Positions 27,580 to 39,790 of a DNA stretch of 64,000 nucleotides are shown one piece after another (position 1 is the stretch's first letter; every line of letters starts with the position of its first letter). The notes under the pieces are model-generated. The model was not told where the DNA came from and ran no database searches. It saw only the letters and a list, made by a program, of their open reading frames with translations. The stretch spans positions 251,477 to 315,476 of the forward strand of contig CABSMJ010000001.1 in the NCBI GenBank assembly GCA_902478785.1, written 5' to 3'. Source of the stretch: an uncultured Oscillospiraceae bacterium (GTDB taxonomy: Bacteria; Bacillota; Clostridia; Oscillospirales; Oscillospiraceae). Both the position numbers and the translations under genes were made by a program.

Positions 27580-27608
27580 TTGACATTACATAGTAGTCGC
27601 GTTAAGAT
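27580..27608 (+). promoter_or_regulatory. promoter of the PadR operon
   Basis: TTGACA (27580-27585), 17-nt spacer, TAAGAT (27603-27608), 21 bases before the start codon. TACT and AGTA half-sites (about 27577-27593) overlap the -35, a plausible PadR autoregulatory operator. Confidence 0.7.
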
Positions 27609-27628
27609 AGAGCCCAAGGAGGGATGGG

Positions 27629-27946
27629 ATGAATGCACAATTCAAAAAGGGCGTCCTGGAGCTGATCGTGCTGGAATCCGTCCGAAAGCGGGACATGTAC
27701 GGCTACGAGCTGGTGGCCGAGGTGTCCAAGGTGGTGGATGTGAACGAGGGCACCATCTACCCGCTGCTCAAGCGGCTGACCAACGAGCACTATTTTGAGA
27801 CCTATCTCCGGGAATCCAGCGAGGGACCGCCCCGAAAATACTATCACCTCACCGCCGCCGGGGTTCTGTACCGGGACGCCTTGGAGGCAGAGTGGGACGT
27901 GTTTCAGCAGCAGGTGAACCGATTTCTAAAGGAGCAGAAGCTATGA
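27629..27946 (+). CDS. PadR-family transcriptional regulator
   Basis: Small winged-helix regulator, 105 aa. The PadR core GYELVAEVSKVVDVNEGTIY and RKYYHLTAAG is clear. It is the first gene of a three-gene overlapping operon with a DUF1700/HAAS membrane protein, a very common Firmicute arrangement in which PadR represses its own operon. Confidence 0.92.
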   Translation: MNAQFKKGVLELIVLESVRKRDMYGYELVAEVSKVVDVNEGTIYPLLKRLTNEHYFETYLRESSEGPPRKYYHLTAAGVLYRDALEAEWDVFQQQVNRFLKEQKL

Positions 27947-28842
27947 GGAACAAGGCGTGGTTTTTGAAAGAGCTGCAAAGCCGCATCGCCGTACTGGAGG
28001 ACGCGGAGCAGCAGGACATACTGGCGGAATACGCCCAGCACATCGACCTGCGGGTGGCCGGCGGGCTGACAGAGGAGGAGGCCATTCAGGACTTCGGCGA
28101 CCTGGATCAGCTGGCATCGGAGATCCTGGAGGCCTATCATGTGAAGCCCGCCTTCCGCTCCCCCACGGCAGGGGTGAAGGTGGTGTCGGTGCCGGACCCC
28201 CGGCCTGCTCTCAAGCGGGGCTGCGCCGGCGCAGGGGCCCTGGTCCGCCGCCTGGGCGGTGCCCTGGGGCGGCTACTGCGCCGGATGGGTCTGGGCGCTG
28301 CGGCGCTGGTCCGGGCCTGCCGCCGGGGACTCCGGCGCATCTTCTCCCGCAAGGCGCAGCCGGCGGCAGAGGTGGAAACGGAGTGCCGGGCGGCAAAAGC
28401 GGCTGTATCCTCCGGTGAGGCCGCTTCTTCCGATCAGGGCAGCCCCCTTCTCCCCCGGACAAAACGGGGCCTGGGCAGCCTGTTCCACAGCCTGGGCCGC
28501 TTTCTGGGGTGTTTGGGACGGCTGGCATGGAACCTGGTGCTGCTTTTGTGCGCGGTGCCCTTTGCCGGAGCGGGGCTTTTGTGCCTGGTGGGCCTGGGAT
28601 TCATGGTGGTGCTGCTGTTTCAGGGCTACCCCCTGGCGGGAGCCGTCCTCTTCTGCCTGGGAGGTGCGGCCTTCTGCGCCGGCGTGCTGGGCCTGGGCAG
28701 CACTTTGATCTCCCGCCGTCCCCGGCCTGTGGTAGAGCCGTCCATTCCAGCGCCCGATGAGGAGACCGGGGACCTGTCCGAGCTGCTGCTGGAGGTCGTG
28801 GGCCGGGCCAAGGCTTCAGAGGAGGAGGAAAACCATGACTAA
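27943..28842 (+). CDS. DUF1700/HAAS-domain membrane protein
   Basis: Membrane protein of 299 aa. The N-terminal HAAS-type region (about 1-65) contains EYAQHIDLRVAGGLTEEEAI and DFGDLDQLASEIL. A basic, Arg-rich linker follows, then two or three membrane segments (about 185-255) and an acidic C-terminus. The ATG overlaps the PadR stop (ATGA). Thought to be a membrane partner controlled by PadR; function unknown. Confidence 0.8.
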   Translation: MRNKAWFLKELQSRIAVLEDAEQQDILAEYAQHIDLRVAGGLTEEEAIQDFGDLDQLASEILEAYHVKPAFRSPTAGVKVVSVPDPRPALKRGCAGAGALVRRLGGALGRLLRRMGLGAAALVRACRRGLRRIFSRKAQPAAEVETECRAAKAAVSSGEAASSDQGSPLLPRTKRGLGSLFHSLGRFLGCLGRLAWNLVLLLCAVPFAGAGLLCLVGLGFMVVLLFQGYPLAGAVLFCLGGAAFCAGVLGLGSTLISRRPRPVVEPSIPAPDEETGDLSELLLEVVGRAKASEEEENHD

Positions 28843-29365
28843 ACGCTTTCGCCTGACCATGTTGGGCCTTTTGTGCGGCGGTCTTCTGCTGCTGGGCATC
28901 GGCGCAGGGGTCAGCTTTGCCGAGTACTCCGGCTTCACCTACGTGGGCCAGCGGCTGCCGGAGGGCGCCCAAACGGAGGAGCAGAGCATCACCGTCCCGC
29001 TGGAGAGCGCCGACAAACCCATTCGCATCTCCAGCTACGTCTCCCAGCTCCACTCCGTTCTCCAGGAGGCCACCATTCTCACCAGCGACCAGGTGGAGCC
29101 CAACACCGTCCGCTTCGACGTGACCTACGAGACCCTGGGCGCCACGCCCGTCTTTTGGCAGGACAGCTATGAGGAAGCGGACATGCCGGACTGGATCCTC
29201 ATGTCCTGGAGCGCCTCCAGCGATCTGTCGGTGCTGTTGGCCTGTAAGGACCAGGTGCTGGAGGACCTGCGCAATCGCCAGCTGGGGGAGTATCTTTCCT
29301 ACCAGCTGCTGGAGGTGACCATCACCGTCAACCCCGCCGACGAGGGCCGGGTGTCCGTTGAATAA
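28835..29365 (+). CDS. membrane-anchored extracytoplasmic protein
   Basis: Protein of 176 aa with one N-terminal membrane or signal segment (about 8-28) and a soluble outer domain. The family is not recognised; proteins at this place in PadR-HAAS operons are often adhesin-like or DUF4097, but the match is not clear. The ATG overlaps the previous stop by 8 bases and has GGAGGAGG upstream. Confidence 0.7.
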   Translation: MTKRFRLTMLGLLCGGLLLLGIGAGVSFAEYSGFTYVGQRLPEGAQTEEQSITVPLESADKPIRISSYVSQLHSVLQEATILTSDQVEPNTVRFDVTYETLGATPVFWQDSYEEADMPDWILMSWSASSDLSVLLACKDQVLEDLRNRQLGEYLSYQLLEVTITVNPADEGRVSVE

Positions 29366-29373
29366 AGGGCAAA

Positions 29374-29410
29374 AAGCGCCATTCCCTGTGGGGAATGGCG
29401 CTTCTTTTTT
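29374..29410 (+). terminator. intrinsic terminator of the PadR operon
   Basis: A 13-bp stem (29374-29386 with 29391-29403), then CTTTTTT. Confidence 0.92.
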
Positions 29411-29424
29411 CTTAAGGGGCAGGC

Positions 29425-30663
29425 TTACTCCTCCGCCAGCTCCATGATGGTAGCGCAGCAGACCTCGATGCCCTTTTGCAGCTGGTCATAGTCGGTCCAC
29501 TCCTCGGGGCAGTGGCTGCGGCCATCCCGGCAGGGGACGAACACCAGAGCCGCCGGACCGATCTCGGCCATGATCTGGGTATCATGGCCGGCGCCGGAAA
29601 CCATATCCCGGTACTTCATACCCAGAGCCTGGGCATGCTTGCCCAGCAGCTCACACATATGCTCGCTCAGGTCCACGGGCACCACATCCATCAGCATCTC
29701 GATCTCATAGGACAGCCCCTCCTCTGCGGCACAGGCCTCCTTGGTGGCCTGCTCCACCGCCGAGTACACCTCATCCAGACAGTGGGACTTGGGGCTGCGA
29801 ATGTCCACAGAGAAGGTCACCTGACCGGGCACGATGTTGAAGCCGCCGGGCAGCACCTCCACCTTGCCCACAGTGGCCACGGTGCTGTTCTCTGCGGCGA
29901 TGGCCGCCCGGTTGGCCGCCAGGGCCACCTTGCAGGCGGCCTGATAGGCGTCCGCCCGCATGTTCATGGGGGTGGCGCCGGCGTGGTCCGCCCGGCCATG
30001 GATGGTGATGCGCAGCTCCTTGATGCCCACGATGGTGCGCACCACGCCCACATCCTGTCCGCCGCTCTCCAGGATCTTGCCCTGCTCGATGTGCAGCTCC
30101 AGGAAGGCATGGATGCTGCCCTTGGGCCGCACGGCCTCGCCGATCTTTTCCGGGTCCAGACCGAAGGCCGCCATGGCCTCGCCGCTGGAGATGCCGTCCT
30201 TATCCCGGAAGGTCTGCAGCTCCTGCTGCGTCAGCTTTCCGGCCATGGCCCGGGAGCCGAACAGGCCGCCGCCGAAGCGGGCACCCTCCTCCTCGATCAG
30301 AGCCACGAACTCCACGCTCCGGTGGGGCTTGATGCCCAGATCCTGGAACACCCGGGCAGTCTCCAGTCCCATGACAACGCCTGCAGGACCGTCGAAGTTA
30401 CCGCCGTTGGGCACGCTGTCATAGTGGCTGCCAGCCACCACCGGGGGCAGGGTCGGATCCTGGCCCTCCAACCGGCCCACGATGGTGCCCGCTGCATCGA
30501 TGCGCACCTGGAGCCCAGCCGCCTCCATGGCCTGAATCAGATACTCCTGGGCGGCCCGATGCTCGGGGGTAAAGGACATCCGGGTCAGTCCGGCGCCGGG
30601 GGTGGCGTTGAACTGGGCCAGAGCCTCGATGTCCTTTTGAATGCGTTCCACTTTCGTTTTCAT
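29425..30663 (-). CDS. M20-family N-carbamoyl-L-amino-acid hydrolase / allantoate amidohydrolase
   Basis: Zn-dependent amidohydrolase, 412 aa, of the hydantoinase/carbamoylase (HyuC/AllC) branch. Metal-site motifs: GSHYDSVPNGGNFDG near 79-93, EEEGARF near 129, and the distal SGAGHDTQ near 357 with RDGRSHCPEEW near 377. Likely substrates are N-carbamoyl amino acids or ureidoglycine-type compounds from hydantoin or purine breakdown. The gene stands alone; -10 TATGAT and AGAGGAGG lie upstream on the minus strand. Confidence 0.88.
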   Translation of the reverse strand: MKTKVERIQKDIEALAQFNATPGAGLTRMSFTPEHRAAQEYLIQAMEAAGLQVRIDAAGTIVGRLEGQDPTLPPVVAGSHYDSVPNGGNFDGPAGVVMGLETARVFQDLGIKPHRSVEFVALIEEEGARFGGGLFGSRAMAGKLTQQELQTFRDKDGISSGEAMAAFGLDPEKIGEAVRPKGSIHAFLELHIEQGKILESGGQDVGVVRTIVGIKELRITIHGRADHAGATPMNMRADAYQAACKVALAANRAAIAAENSTVATVGKVEVLPGGFNIVPGQVTFSVDIRSPKSHCLDEVYSAVEQATKEACAAEEGLSYEIEMLMDVVPVDLSEHMCELLGKHAQALGMKYRDMVSGAGHDTQIMAEIGPAALVFVPCRDGRSHCPEEWTDYDQLQKGIEVCCATIMELAEE

Positions 30664-30747
30664 CGCTTCTTGGTCCTCCTCTGTGACATAATATTAGCCT
30701 TCATCATACCACAAGAGAAATGGACAGGGCAAGAGGCAATTTCCCTT

Positions 30748-32241
30748 CTATCTCCGGCGCCGTCCGGGACGGCCCCGTCCGTCGGCCACCGCCACCACAT
30801 GGCCCGGCAGAGGCGGCGGCGCGGAGGCCAGCTTCCGCACCGGTACCTTTTGCTGGGGCGCAGGGCCCTTCTCCCCTGCCGGTGTCTCCTTGGAGGGCCC
30901 GGGGCGCCGGGTTTCAGCCGGCGCGGCCCCAGAGAGCTGAACCGGGCTCTTCCGGTCCCCGGCGCCGCCCCGCTTCTCCTGTGTGCCCCTTCTCCGGCGC
31001 CGTCCGCCGGAGCGCTCCGGAGCCTGCTCCGGCTGAGCGGCGGTCTCCCGGGCAGGCCTCTCCTCCCGCCGCCGGGGCGGACGCTCCGCCTTGGGCGTGG
31101 GGGCAAAGATCTCCATGGGCCAGGGGTGGTCCTCCACCTGGGGGATCTTCTTGCCGATGAGTTTTTCGATGTCTTTGAGCATCCCCAGCTCGTCATAGCA
31201 GCAAAAGCTGATGGCCAGGCCGCTGTGGCCCGCCCGGCCCGTGCGGCCGATGCGGTGGACATAGGTCTCCGGCACGTTGGGCAGATCGAAGTTGATGACC
31301 AGAGGCAGCTGGCTGATGTCGATGCCCCGGGCGGCGATATCCGTGGCCACCAGCACCCGAATCTCCCCGCTTTTGAAGCTTTCTAAGGCCCGGACCCGGT
31401 TGCTCTGGCTCTTGTTGCCGTGGATGGCCATGGCGGCGATGTCCGCCCGGCCCAGCTCCTTCACCACCCGGTCCGCCCCGTGCTTGGTGGCGGTGAACAC
31501 CAGCACTGTCTGTTCCTGGCGCTGCTGCAAAAGCCACACCAGAAGGCGGCGCTTGTTGGCCTTGTCCACCCGGTAGAGCCGCTGCTCGATGGCGTCCACC
31601 GTAGAGGACTGGGGCGTCACCTCCACCCGCACCGGGTCGTGGAGGATGGTCCCGGCCAGCTCGGCGATCTCCCGGGGCATGGTGGCGGAAAAGAGCAGGG
31701 TCTGGCGCTTCTGGGGCAACCGGGTAATGACCTTGCGCACGTCGTGGATAAAGCCCATATCCAACATCCGGTCCGCCTCATCCAGCACGAAGATCTCCAG
31801 ACTTCCCAGGTCCACATGACCCTGGGCGCACAGGTCGTTGAGTCGGCCCGGGGTGGCCACCAGCACGTCCACGCCTCGCTCCAGGGCCTCCACCTGAGGC
31901 CCCTGGCCCACGCCGCCGAAAATAACGGTGCTGCGCACGGGCAGGTACTTGCCGTACTGCTGGAAGCACTCCTGGATCTGCAGCGCCAGCTCCCGGGTGG
32001 GCGTCAGCACCAGGGCCCGGATGGGCCGGTGGCCCCGCTCCACCTTCCCCTGGAGCATCTGCAAAATAGGCACGGCGAAGGCGGCGGTCTTGCCGGTGCC
32101 GGTCTGGGCGCAGCCAACCAGATCCCGGCCCGCGAGCACTGGCGGGATGGCCTGGGCCTGGATGGGCGTGGGCTCCCGATACCCCAATTCATTCACCGCC
32201 CGCAGCAGGGCGGGCAGCAATCTCAAGTCTTGAAATTTCAT
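30748..32241 (-). CDS. DEAD-box ATP-dependent RNA helicase
   Basis: RNA-unwinding enzyme, 497 aa. Motifs in order: Q motif with [12 protein letters not shown], Walker [25 protein letters not shown]-box [12 protein letters not shown] in FSATMPRE, and [13 protein letters not shown]. Beyond about residue 380 the tail is very rich in Arg, Pro, Gly and Lys, probably RNA-binding. Belongs to the CshA/RhlE-like group acting in ribosome assembly and mRNA decay. The ATG at 32241 (MKFQDLRLL) matches the family start; an upstream in-frame ATG lacks a ribosome site. Confidence 0.92.
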   Translation of the reverse strand: MKFQDLRLLPALLRAVNELGYREPTPIQAQAIPPVLAGRDLVGCAQTGTGKTAAFAVPILQMLQGKVERGHRPIRALVLTPTRELALQIQECFQQYGKYLPVRSTVIFGGVGQGPQVEALERGVDVLVATPGRLNDLCAQGHVDLGSLEIFVLDEADRMLDMGFIHDVRKVITRLPQKRQTLLFSATMPREIAELAGTILHDPVRVEVTPQSSTVDAIEQRLYRVDKANKRRLLVWLLQQRQEQTVLVFTATKHGADRVVKELGRADIAAMAIHGNKSQSNRVRALESFKSGEIRVLVATDIAARGIDISQLPLVINFDLPNVPETYVHRIGRTGRAGHSGLAISFCCYDELGMLKDIEKLIGKKIPQVEDHPWPMEIFAPTPKAERPPRRREERPARETAAQPEQAPERSGGRRRRRGTQEKRGGAGDRKSPVQLSGAAPAETRRPGPSKETPAGEKGPAPQQKVPVRKLASAPPPLPGHVVAVADGRGRPGRRRR

Positions 32242-32340
32242 CGATTTTCTTCCACTTTCTTTTGTCATAATAGGAGCTAGTATACACGCTTTCCTCCGCA
32301 AAAGCAAACGCTTTCCGGCCCCCTCTGCGGCCCCCGCTGT

Positions 32341-32377
32341 AAAAACAAGGGAGCGGCCGATCCTTCCGGCCGCTCCC
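32341..32377 (-). terminator. intrinsic terminator of the ECF S-component gene
   Basis: Minus strand: an 11-bp stem (32377-32367 with 32359-32349) followed by TTGTTTTT. Confidence 0.85.
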
Positions 32378-32419
32378 TGCGGTATGATTTTTGCTTTCCT
32401 GGACAGGATGCCCTCTGTC

Positions 32420-32983
32420 TCAGGCCCGGACGGCCCGGGGCATGTTGGCGGTCATGCCGGCCCGGTCCAGACCCAGCACCAGCAGCGGGATCAGCACCAG
32501 CTGCACGATGATGCCGGGGATGGCGGTGGTGAAGGCACCGGCCACGAAGGCGGAGAAGGGAAACTCCGTATTCTGCAGGCCGGACAGGACGAATTTCACC
32601 ACGCCCCACACCACACGGCCGGCCAGCATGGCGCTCACCAGGGACACATAGATGTTGCCGGTGCGCCGGGGCAGGCGGCTGTACAGAAGCCCCGCCACCG
32701 CGCCGTAGGTGGCCAGCTCAAAGGCCATGGGGATGGCGGTCCAAAGGGGCGGCATAGAGAACAGGGCCAGCCGCAGCAGTGGCGCCACCACGCCCACCGC
32801 CAGGGCCCAGGGCCAGCCGCACAAAAAGCCGCACAGCAGCACCGGCAGGTGCATGGGGCAAAGGGCGCTGCCGATCTGGGGAATCTGACCAGTCAAAAAG
32901 GGCAGCACCAGGGCCAGCGCCAGGCACACGGCGGCATAGACCAGCTTGCGGACGGGGCTAGGATTTTTTTGCGTTGCTTGCAT
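32420..32983 (-). CDS. ECF transporter substrate-capture (S) component
   Basis: Small integral membrane protein, 187 aa, with five or six hydrophobic helices, matching vitamin-binding S components of energy-coupling-factor importers. [19 protein letters not shown] and [14 protein letters not shown] segments (here [10 protein letters not shown]) are characteristic of one uncharacterised Firmicute subgroup. It would dock onto a shared EcfAA'T module encoded elsewhere. The ligand is not known; a pantothenate-, thiamine- or folate-like vitamin is possible. The ATG at 32983 follows GGGAGG. It is preceded by a terminator-containing leader. Confidence 0.8.
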   Translation of the reverse strand: MQATQKNPSPVRKLVYAAVCLALALVLPFLTGQIPQIGSALCPMHLPVLLCGFLCGWPWALAVGVVAPLLRLALFSMPPLWTAIPMAFELATYGAVAGLLYSRLPRRTGNIYVSLVSAMLAGRVVWGVVKFVLSGLQNTEFPFSAFVAGAFTTAIPGIIVQLVLIPLLVLGLDRAGMTANMPRAVRA

Positions 32984-33151
32984 GTGAATGTTCCTCCCTC
33001 TGGGGCAAAAAAGGCGCCGCCCTCCTCCAGGAGAGCGGCGCCTTCCAGGCACCAATTTCAAACGTGATAAAAAGAGTTTTCCGCTCCGGCACCGAAGCGA
33101 CGGAGCAAAGGCGGGACTTCTGTCCTCCGGGCGGCTTCCTGCCAGCCCGTA
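32984..33151 (-). promoter_or_regulatory. structured leader with attenuator upstream of the ECF S-component gene
   Basis: A leader of about 165 bases between promoter and start codon. It holds several GC-rich hairpins (CGGGC...GCCCG near the 5' end; GCTCCG...CGGAGC in the middle) and an intrinsic terminator (33044-33035 with 33020-33011, then six T) only about 22 bases before the start codon. This is a riboswitch- or attenuator-like layout, but I could not match TPP, FMN, THF, preQ1, cobalamin, ZTP or other consensus cores. Confidence 0.65.
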
Positions 33152-33157
33152 ACGATG

Positions 33158-33186
33158 ATTATACCAAAAATTCCCGGGTCTGTCAA
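33158..33186 (-). promoter_or_regulatory. promoter of the ECF S-component gene
   Basis: Minus strand TTGACA (complement of 33181-33186), 17-nt spacer, TATAAT (complement of 33158-33163): perfect consensus. Confidence 0.9.
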
Positions 33187-33233
33187 TTCCAAGGCGGTCC
33201 TCACCTCTGCCCGGCCCGTCTGCCGGGGGCTTC

Positions 33234-33650
33234 TTACAGCTTCCCTTCCAGCACCCCCTGGATCTTATCCATAGCGTCCTCCAGCAGCCGGGAGGCGGGC
33301 ACACCGCTGACCCCGGCGATCAGGGTCTCGCAGCGGTTGATGGGCACCAAGATGCGGACAGCCCGGCTCTGTCCCACGGCGGTGGCCATGGCCGGCGTCA
33401 CCTCCCCCATCAGGGAGTCCGCCACCACGATGCCCACAGGCCCCACGATGATGTCCGCCCGGCGGCAGGCCACCAGCACCGCGTTTTCCCCGGTGGCGCC
33501 CCGCTGGGCACCGCCCTTGAGTAGGTTGGCCGTGGCCGCGCTGTTGGTGCCCACCGCCAGCAGCTCCTCCTGGGGGAAGCGCTCGGCAATGGCCTTCACC
33601 AGCTGCCGGCCCAGCTTGCCCCCCTGTCCGTCGATCACCAAAATGGTCAT
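33234..33650 (-). CDS. DUF3842 family protein
   Basis: Small cytoplasmic protein, 138 aa. The N-terminal ILVIDGQGGKLGRQLVKAI resembles a nucleotide-binding glycine loop and identifies DUF3842, a family widespread in Clostridia with no assigned function. The ATG at 33650 follows AAAGGAGAG with 8-base spacing. Single-gene unit. Confidence 0.85.
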   Translation of the reverse strand: MTILVIDGQGGKLGRQLVKAIAERFPQEELLAVGTNSAATANLLKGGAQRGATGENAVLVACRRADIIVGPVGIVVADSLMGEVTPAMATAVGQSRAVRILVPINRCETLIAGVSGVPASRLLEDAMDKIQGVLEGKL

Positions 33651-33858
33651 ATGTGCTCTCCTTTTGTTCGTTGTGCAGTTCATTCTTTTGTATCATAGCA
33701 TAAGCGTTTCCCGGCTGCAAGCGGCGGCGCCGGGCCTCTCCCCCGCTGCCTTTTCGTCATTTTTCCCCAAAGTGTTTCTGTGTTGCAAACATTGCACGTT
33801 CTTTTTGTCATTCCAAACGGCTTTTTGTGTATTTTCTTCAAAATTTTCACAAAAAGGC
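33651..33858. other. gene-free AT-rich spacer
   Basis: No gene or convincing structure seen between the DUF3842 gene and the promoter at 33859. The stretch 33,760-33,860 is unusually T-rich compared with the surroundings, as expected for an upstream promoter region. Confidence 0.5.
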
Positions 33859-33887
33859 TTGCATTTTTCAACCGGATTGACTATACT
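33859..33887 (+). promoter_or_regulatory. promoter of the 43-aa membrane protein gene
   Basis: TTGCAT (33859-33864), 17-nt spacer, TATACT (33882-33887). Confidence 0.75.
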
Positions 33888-33958
33888 TGTCGTAAAGATT
33901 TCGTTAAAAACAAAATCTAGTCTGTTAATTTATTGTTAATTCACAAGGAGGGTTCTCT

Positions 33959-34090
33959 ATGTCAAACGGTGGTTTCGCGATTCTGGGTATCGTTGTTTTG
34001 TTTGCGGCCTTCATGATTATTGACAAGATCCTGGAGAAGAAGGGTCTTGGTCCCAAGAAGGAAGAGGACTCTCAGGACGTGGCACAGTAA
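33959..34090 (+). CDS. small membrane protein (43 aa)
   Basis: ATG with a strong AAGGAGGG site. The product has an N-terminal membrane helix (FAILGIVVLFAAFMIID) and a charged tail ending SQDVAQ. It has its own promoter and a downstream hairpin, so it is a free-standing gene. No family recognised; it resembles short single-pass proteins common in Clostridia. Confidence 0.7.
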   Translation: MSNGGFAILGIVVLFAAFMIIDKILEKKGLGPKKEEDSQDVAQ

Positions 34091-34114
34091 CTTCACCTCT
34101 CCCCCTCACACAAA

Positions 34115-34168
34115 AGAGCGGCCCCTTCCGGTCTTCCCCAAATGGGGAGCGCCGGAAGGGGCCGCTCT
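34115..34168 (+). terminator. long hairpin after the 43-aa gene
   Basis: A perfect 17-bp outer stem (34115-34131 with 34152-34168) and an inner TCCCC/GGGGA stem; the plus strand lacks a direct T-run, so termination efficiency is uncertain. Confidence 0.6.
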
Positions 34169-34190
34169 GTGCACAGAAAAAACGCAGGAC

Positions 34191-34220
34191 GGGCGGAACG
34201 GCCGCGAGGCCGTTCCGCCC
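34191..34220 (-). terminator. terminator of the carA-carB/dapF operon
   Basis: A 13-bp perfect stem (34191-34203 with 34208-34220). On the minus strand it is followed within 8 bases by TTTTTT. Confidence 0.7.
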
Positions 34221-34244
34221 GTTTGTTGCGATATAGGAACGCCT

Positions 34245-38278
<4,034 letters not shown>

Positions 38279-38279
<1 letters not shown>

Positions 38280-39343
38280 TACTGCTCACCGCCTTTCATC
38301 ATGTCCACAAACCGGTCGAAAAGGAACGAGGTGTCCCGGGGGCCGGAGCAGGCCTCGGGATGGAACTGCACCGTAAAGGCCCGCAGCTCGGGGTAGTCGA
38401 TGCCCTCGCAGGTGCCGTCGTTGGCGTTGATATAACGGACGGTACCGCAGGAGAGGGAATCGGCGTCCACGGCATAGCCGTGGTTCTGGCTGGTGATAAA
38501 GGTCCGGGTGCCCTTCACGTCCCGGACAGGCTGATTGACGCCCCGGTGGCCATACTTGAGCTTGAAGGTCTTGCCCTCCATGGCCAGAGCCGTCAGCTGA
38601 TGGCCCAGGCAGATGCCGAACATGGGCACCTGGCCGATCAGGGCGCGGATCTGACGGATCTGATAGGTGTTCTCCGCCGGGTCGCCGGGGCCGTTGGAGA
38701 GCATCACGCCGTCGGGCTTGCCCTCCAGCACCTCCTCGGCGGAGGCGGTGCCCGGCAGCACCGTCACTTCACAGCCCCGCTTCTGCAGCTCCCGGATGAT
38801 GTTGCGCTTGGCGCCGTAATCCAGCAGAGCCACCCGGTAGGCCATCTCCCCTTCGGCGGGGAACACCTCCGGGGCGCAGCGGGTAACAGAGGCCACCGCG
38901 TCCACGATGGCATACTCCCGCACGGGCTGGAGATCGTCAGGGATCTTGGAGCAGATGGTGGCGTTCATGACGCCGTGCTCCCGCAGGATGCGGGTCAGCT
39001 CCCGGGTATCGATGCCGCAGATGCCGGCCACGTTCTGGGCCTTGAGGTAGGCGTCCAGCGCATACTGGCTGCGGAAGTTGGAGGGGGTGTCGCACAGCTC
39101 CCGGACCACATAGCCCCGGACACAGCACCGGCCCTCAAAGTCCGGCTCGATGACGCCGTAGTTGCCGATGAGGGGGAAGGTCTGGGTGACGATCTGTCCG
39201 TAGTAGCTGGGGTCGGTCAACGTCTCCAGATAGCCGCACATACCGGTGGTGAACACCAGCTCACCTACGGCGTCGCCATCGGCGCCGATGCGCAGGCCCT
39301 CAAAGACCTGACCGTCGGCCAAAACCAAGTATGCTTTCTCCAT
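38279..39343 (-). CDS. carA: carbamoyl-phosphate synthase small subunit
   Basis: Glutamine amidotransferase subunit, 354 aa, which supplies ammonia to CarB. The N-terminal CPSase small-chain domain spans about 1-140; the class I glutaminase has nucleophile Cys in FGICLGHQ near 246 and FHPEACSGP near 330. ATG at 39343 is preferred to GTG at 39349 because AGGGAG is correctly spaced only for the ATG. The stop overlaps the carB ATG, so the subunits are coupled. A terminator and a possible leader peptide lie upstream. Confidence 0.95.
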
Positions 39344-39403
39344 AGCCACGCTCCCTTTTTTGAACTCGGATATTTCTCTTTTGCGGTGGATGCTTAAAAA
39401 TGC

Positions 39404-39547
39404 CTAAAAAAATTTCGCCCTGGGCGAAATCGATCTTGTATCGGGGACTGTCCCGGACCGGGACCTCTCCGCACCTTTCTCCAATTTTGACCGGAAAAGG
39501 GCGTACTCCTCCCCGAACTCTCTGAAACTTCTATTATTATGCAACAT
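39404..39547 (-). CDS. candidate carA leader peptide (47 aa)
   Basis: ATG at 39547 preceded by GGAGG (spacing only 3). The 47-codon frame has seven Arg codons, five of them AGA or AGG, unlike the CGC/CGG preference of neighbouring genes, and it ends TTT TTT TAG inside the T-tract of the terminator at 39406-39430. A translating ribosome would therefore disrupt the terminator, as with the E. coli pyrBI leader. No homologue is known to me, so coding is a hypothesis. Confidence 0.35.
   Translation of the reverse strand: MLHNNRSFREFGEEYALFRSKLEKGAERSRSGTVPDTRSISPRAKFF
39406..39430 (-). terminator. attenuator-type terminator in the carA leader
   Basis: On the minus strand ATTTCGCCC pairs with GGGCGAAAT (39430-39422 with 39420-39412) and is followed by a T-run; it lies 63 bases upstream of the carA ATG and downstream of the presumed promoter, the position of an attenuator. 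A second hairpin GTCCCGG/CCGGGAC precedes it. Confidence 0.7.
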
Positions 39548-39662
39548 TTTCCTCCAATAGTCAAAGAGGATTCGTCTTACGAGTCCATAGAGTTTTGAGA
39601 AAAAGATTCTCCAAATTTGTGCATTTTCACAGCCAAAAACTGTGCATAATGTCAAATAATTT

Positions 39663-39675
39663 TTAGGTTGCCTAA
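39663..39675. promoter_or_regulatory. palindrome between divergent carA and XRE-type genes
   Basis: TTAGG-TTG-CCTAA in the AT-rich divergent spacer (39,560-39,720). It may be an operator for the neighbouring XRE regulator or for carA. On the minus strand TTGACA (complement of about 39,654-39,659) suggests a carA -35, but no clear -10 is seen at 17 nt; on the plus strand TTTACA...TAAAGT near 39,695-39,723 is a candidate promoter for the XRE gene. Confidence 0.4.
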
Positions 39676-39790
39676 CAAAAAATATGGTGTCTTTACAAAT
39701 TGTAATCATCGTGTTAAAGTATACGGTACGTATTTTGAGCCGCCGGAGGGAACGCCCGGCGGCGTGTTGTGTGACAAAGGAGAAAGAAAT

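Noticed and set aside
33060..33150. Cobalamin-type riboswitch in the ECF S-component leader
   Set aside because: A GGACAGAAGTCCCGCC stretch vaguely resembles the 3' part of B12 leaders, but the B12 box and the rest of the core are absent.
39431..39480. PyrR-binding attenuator in the carA leader
   Set aside because: The AGAGGTCCCGG stretch is suggestive, but the PyrR loop consensus is not present.
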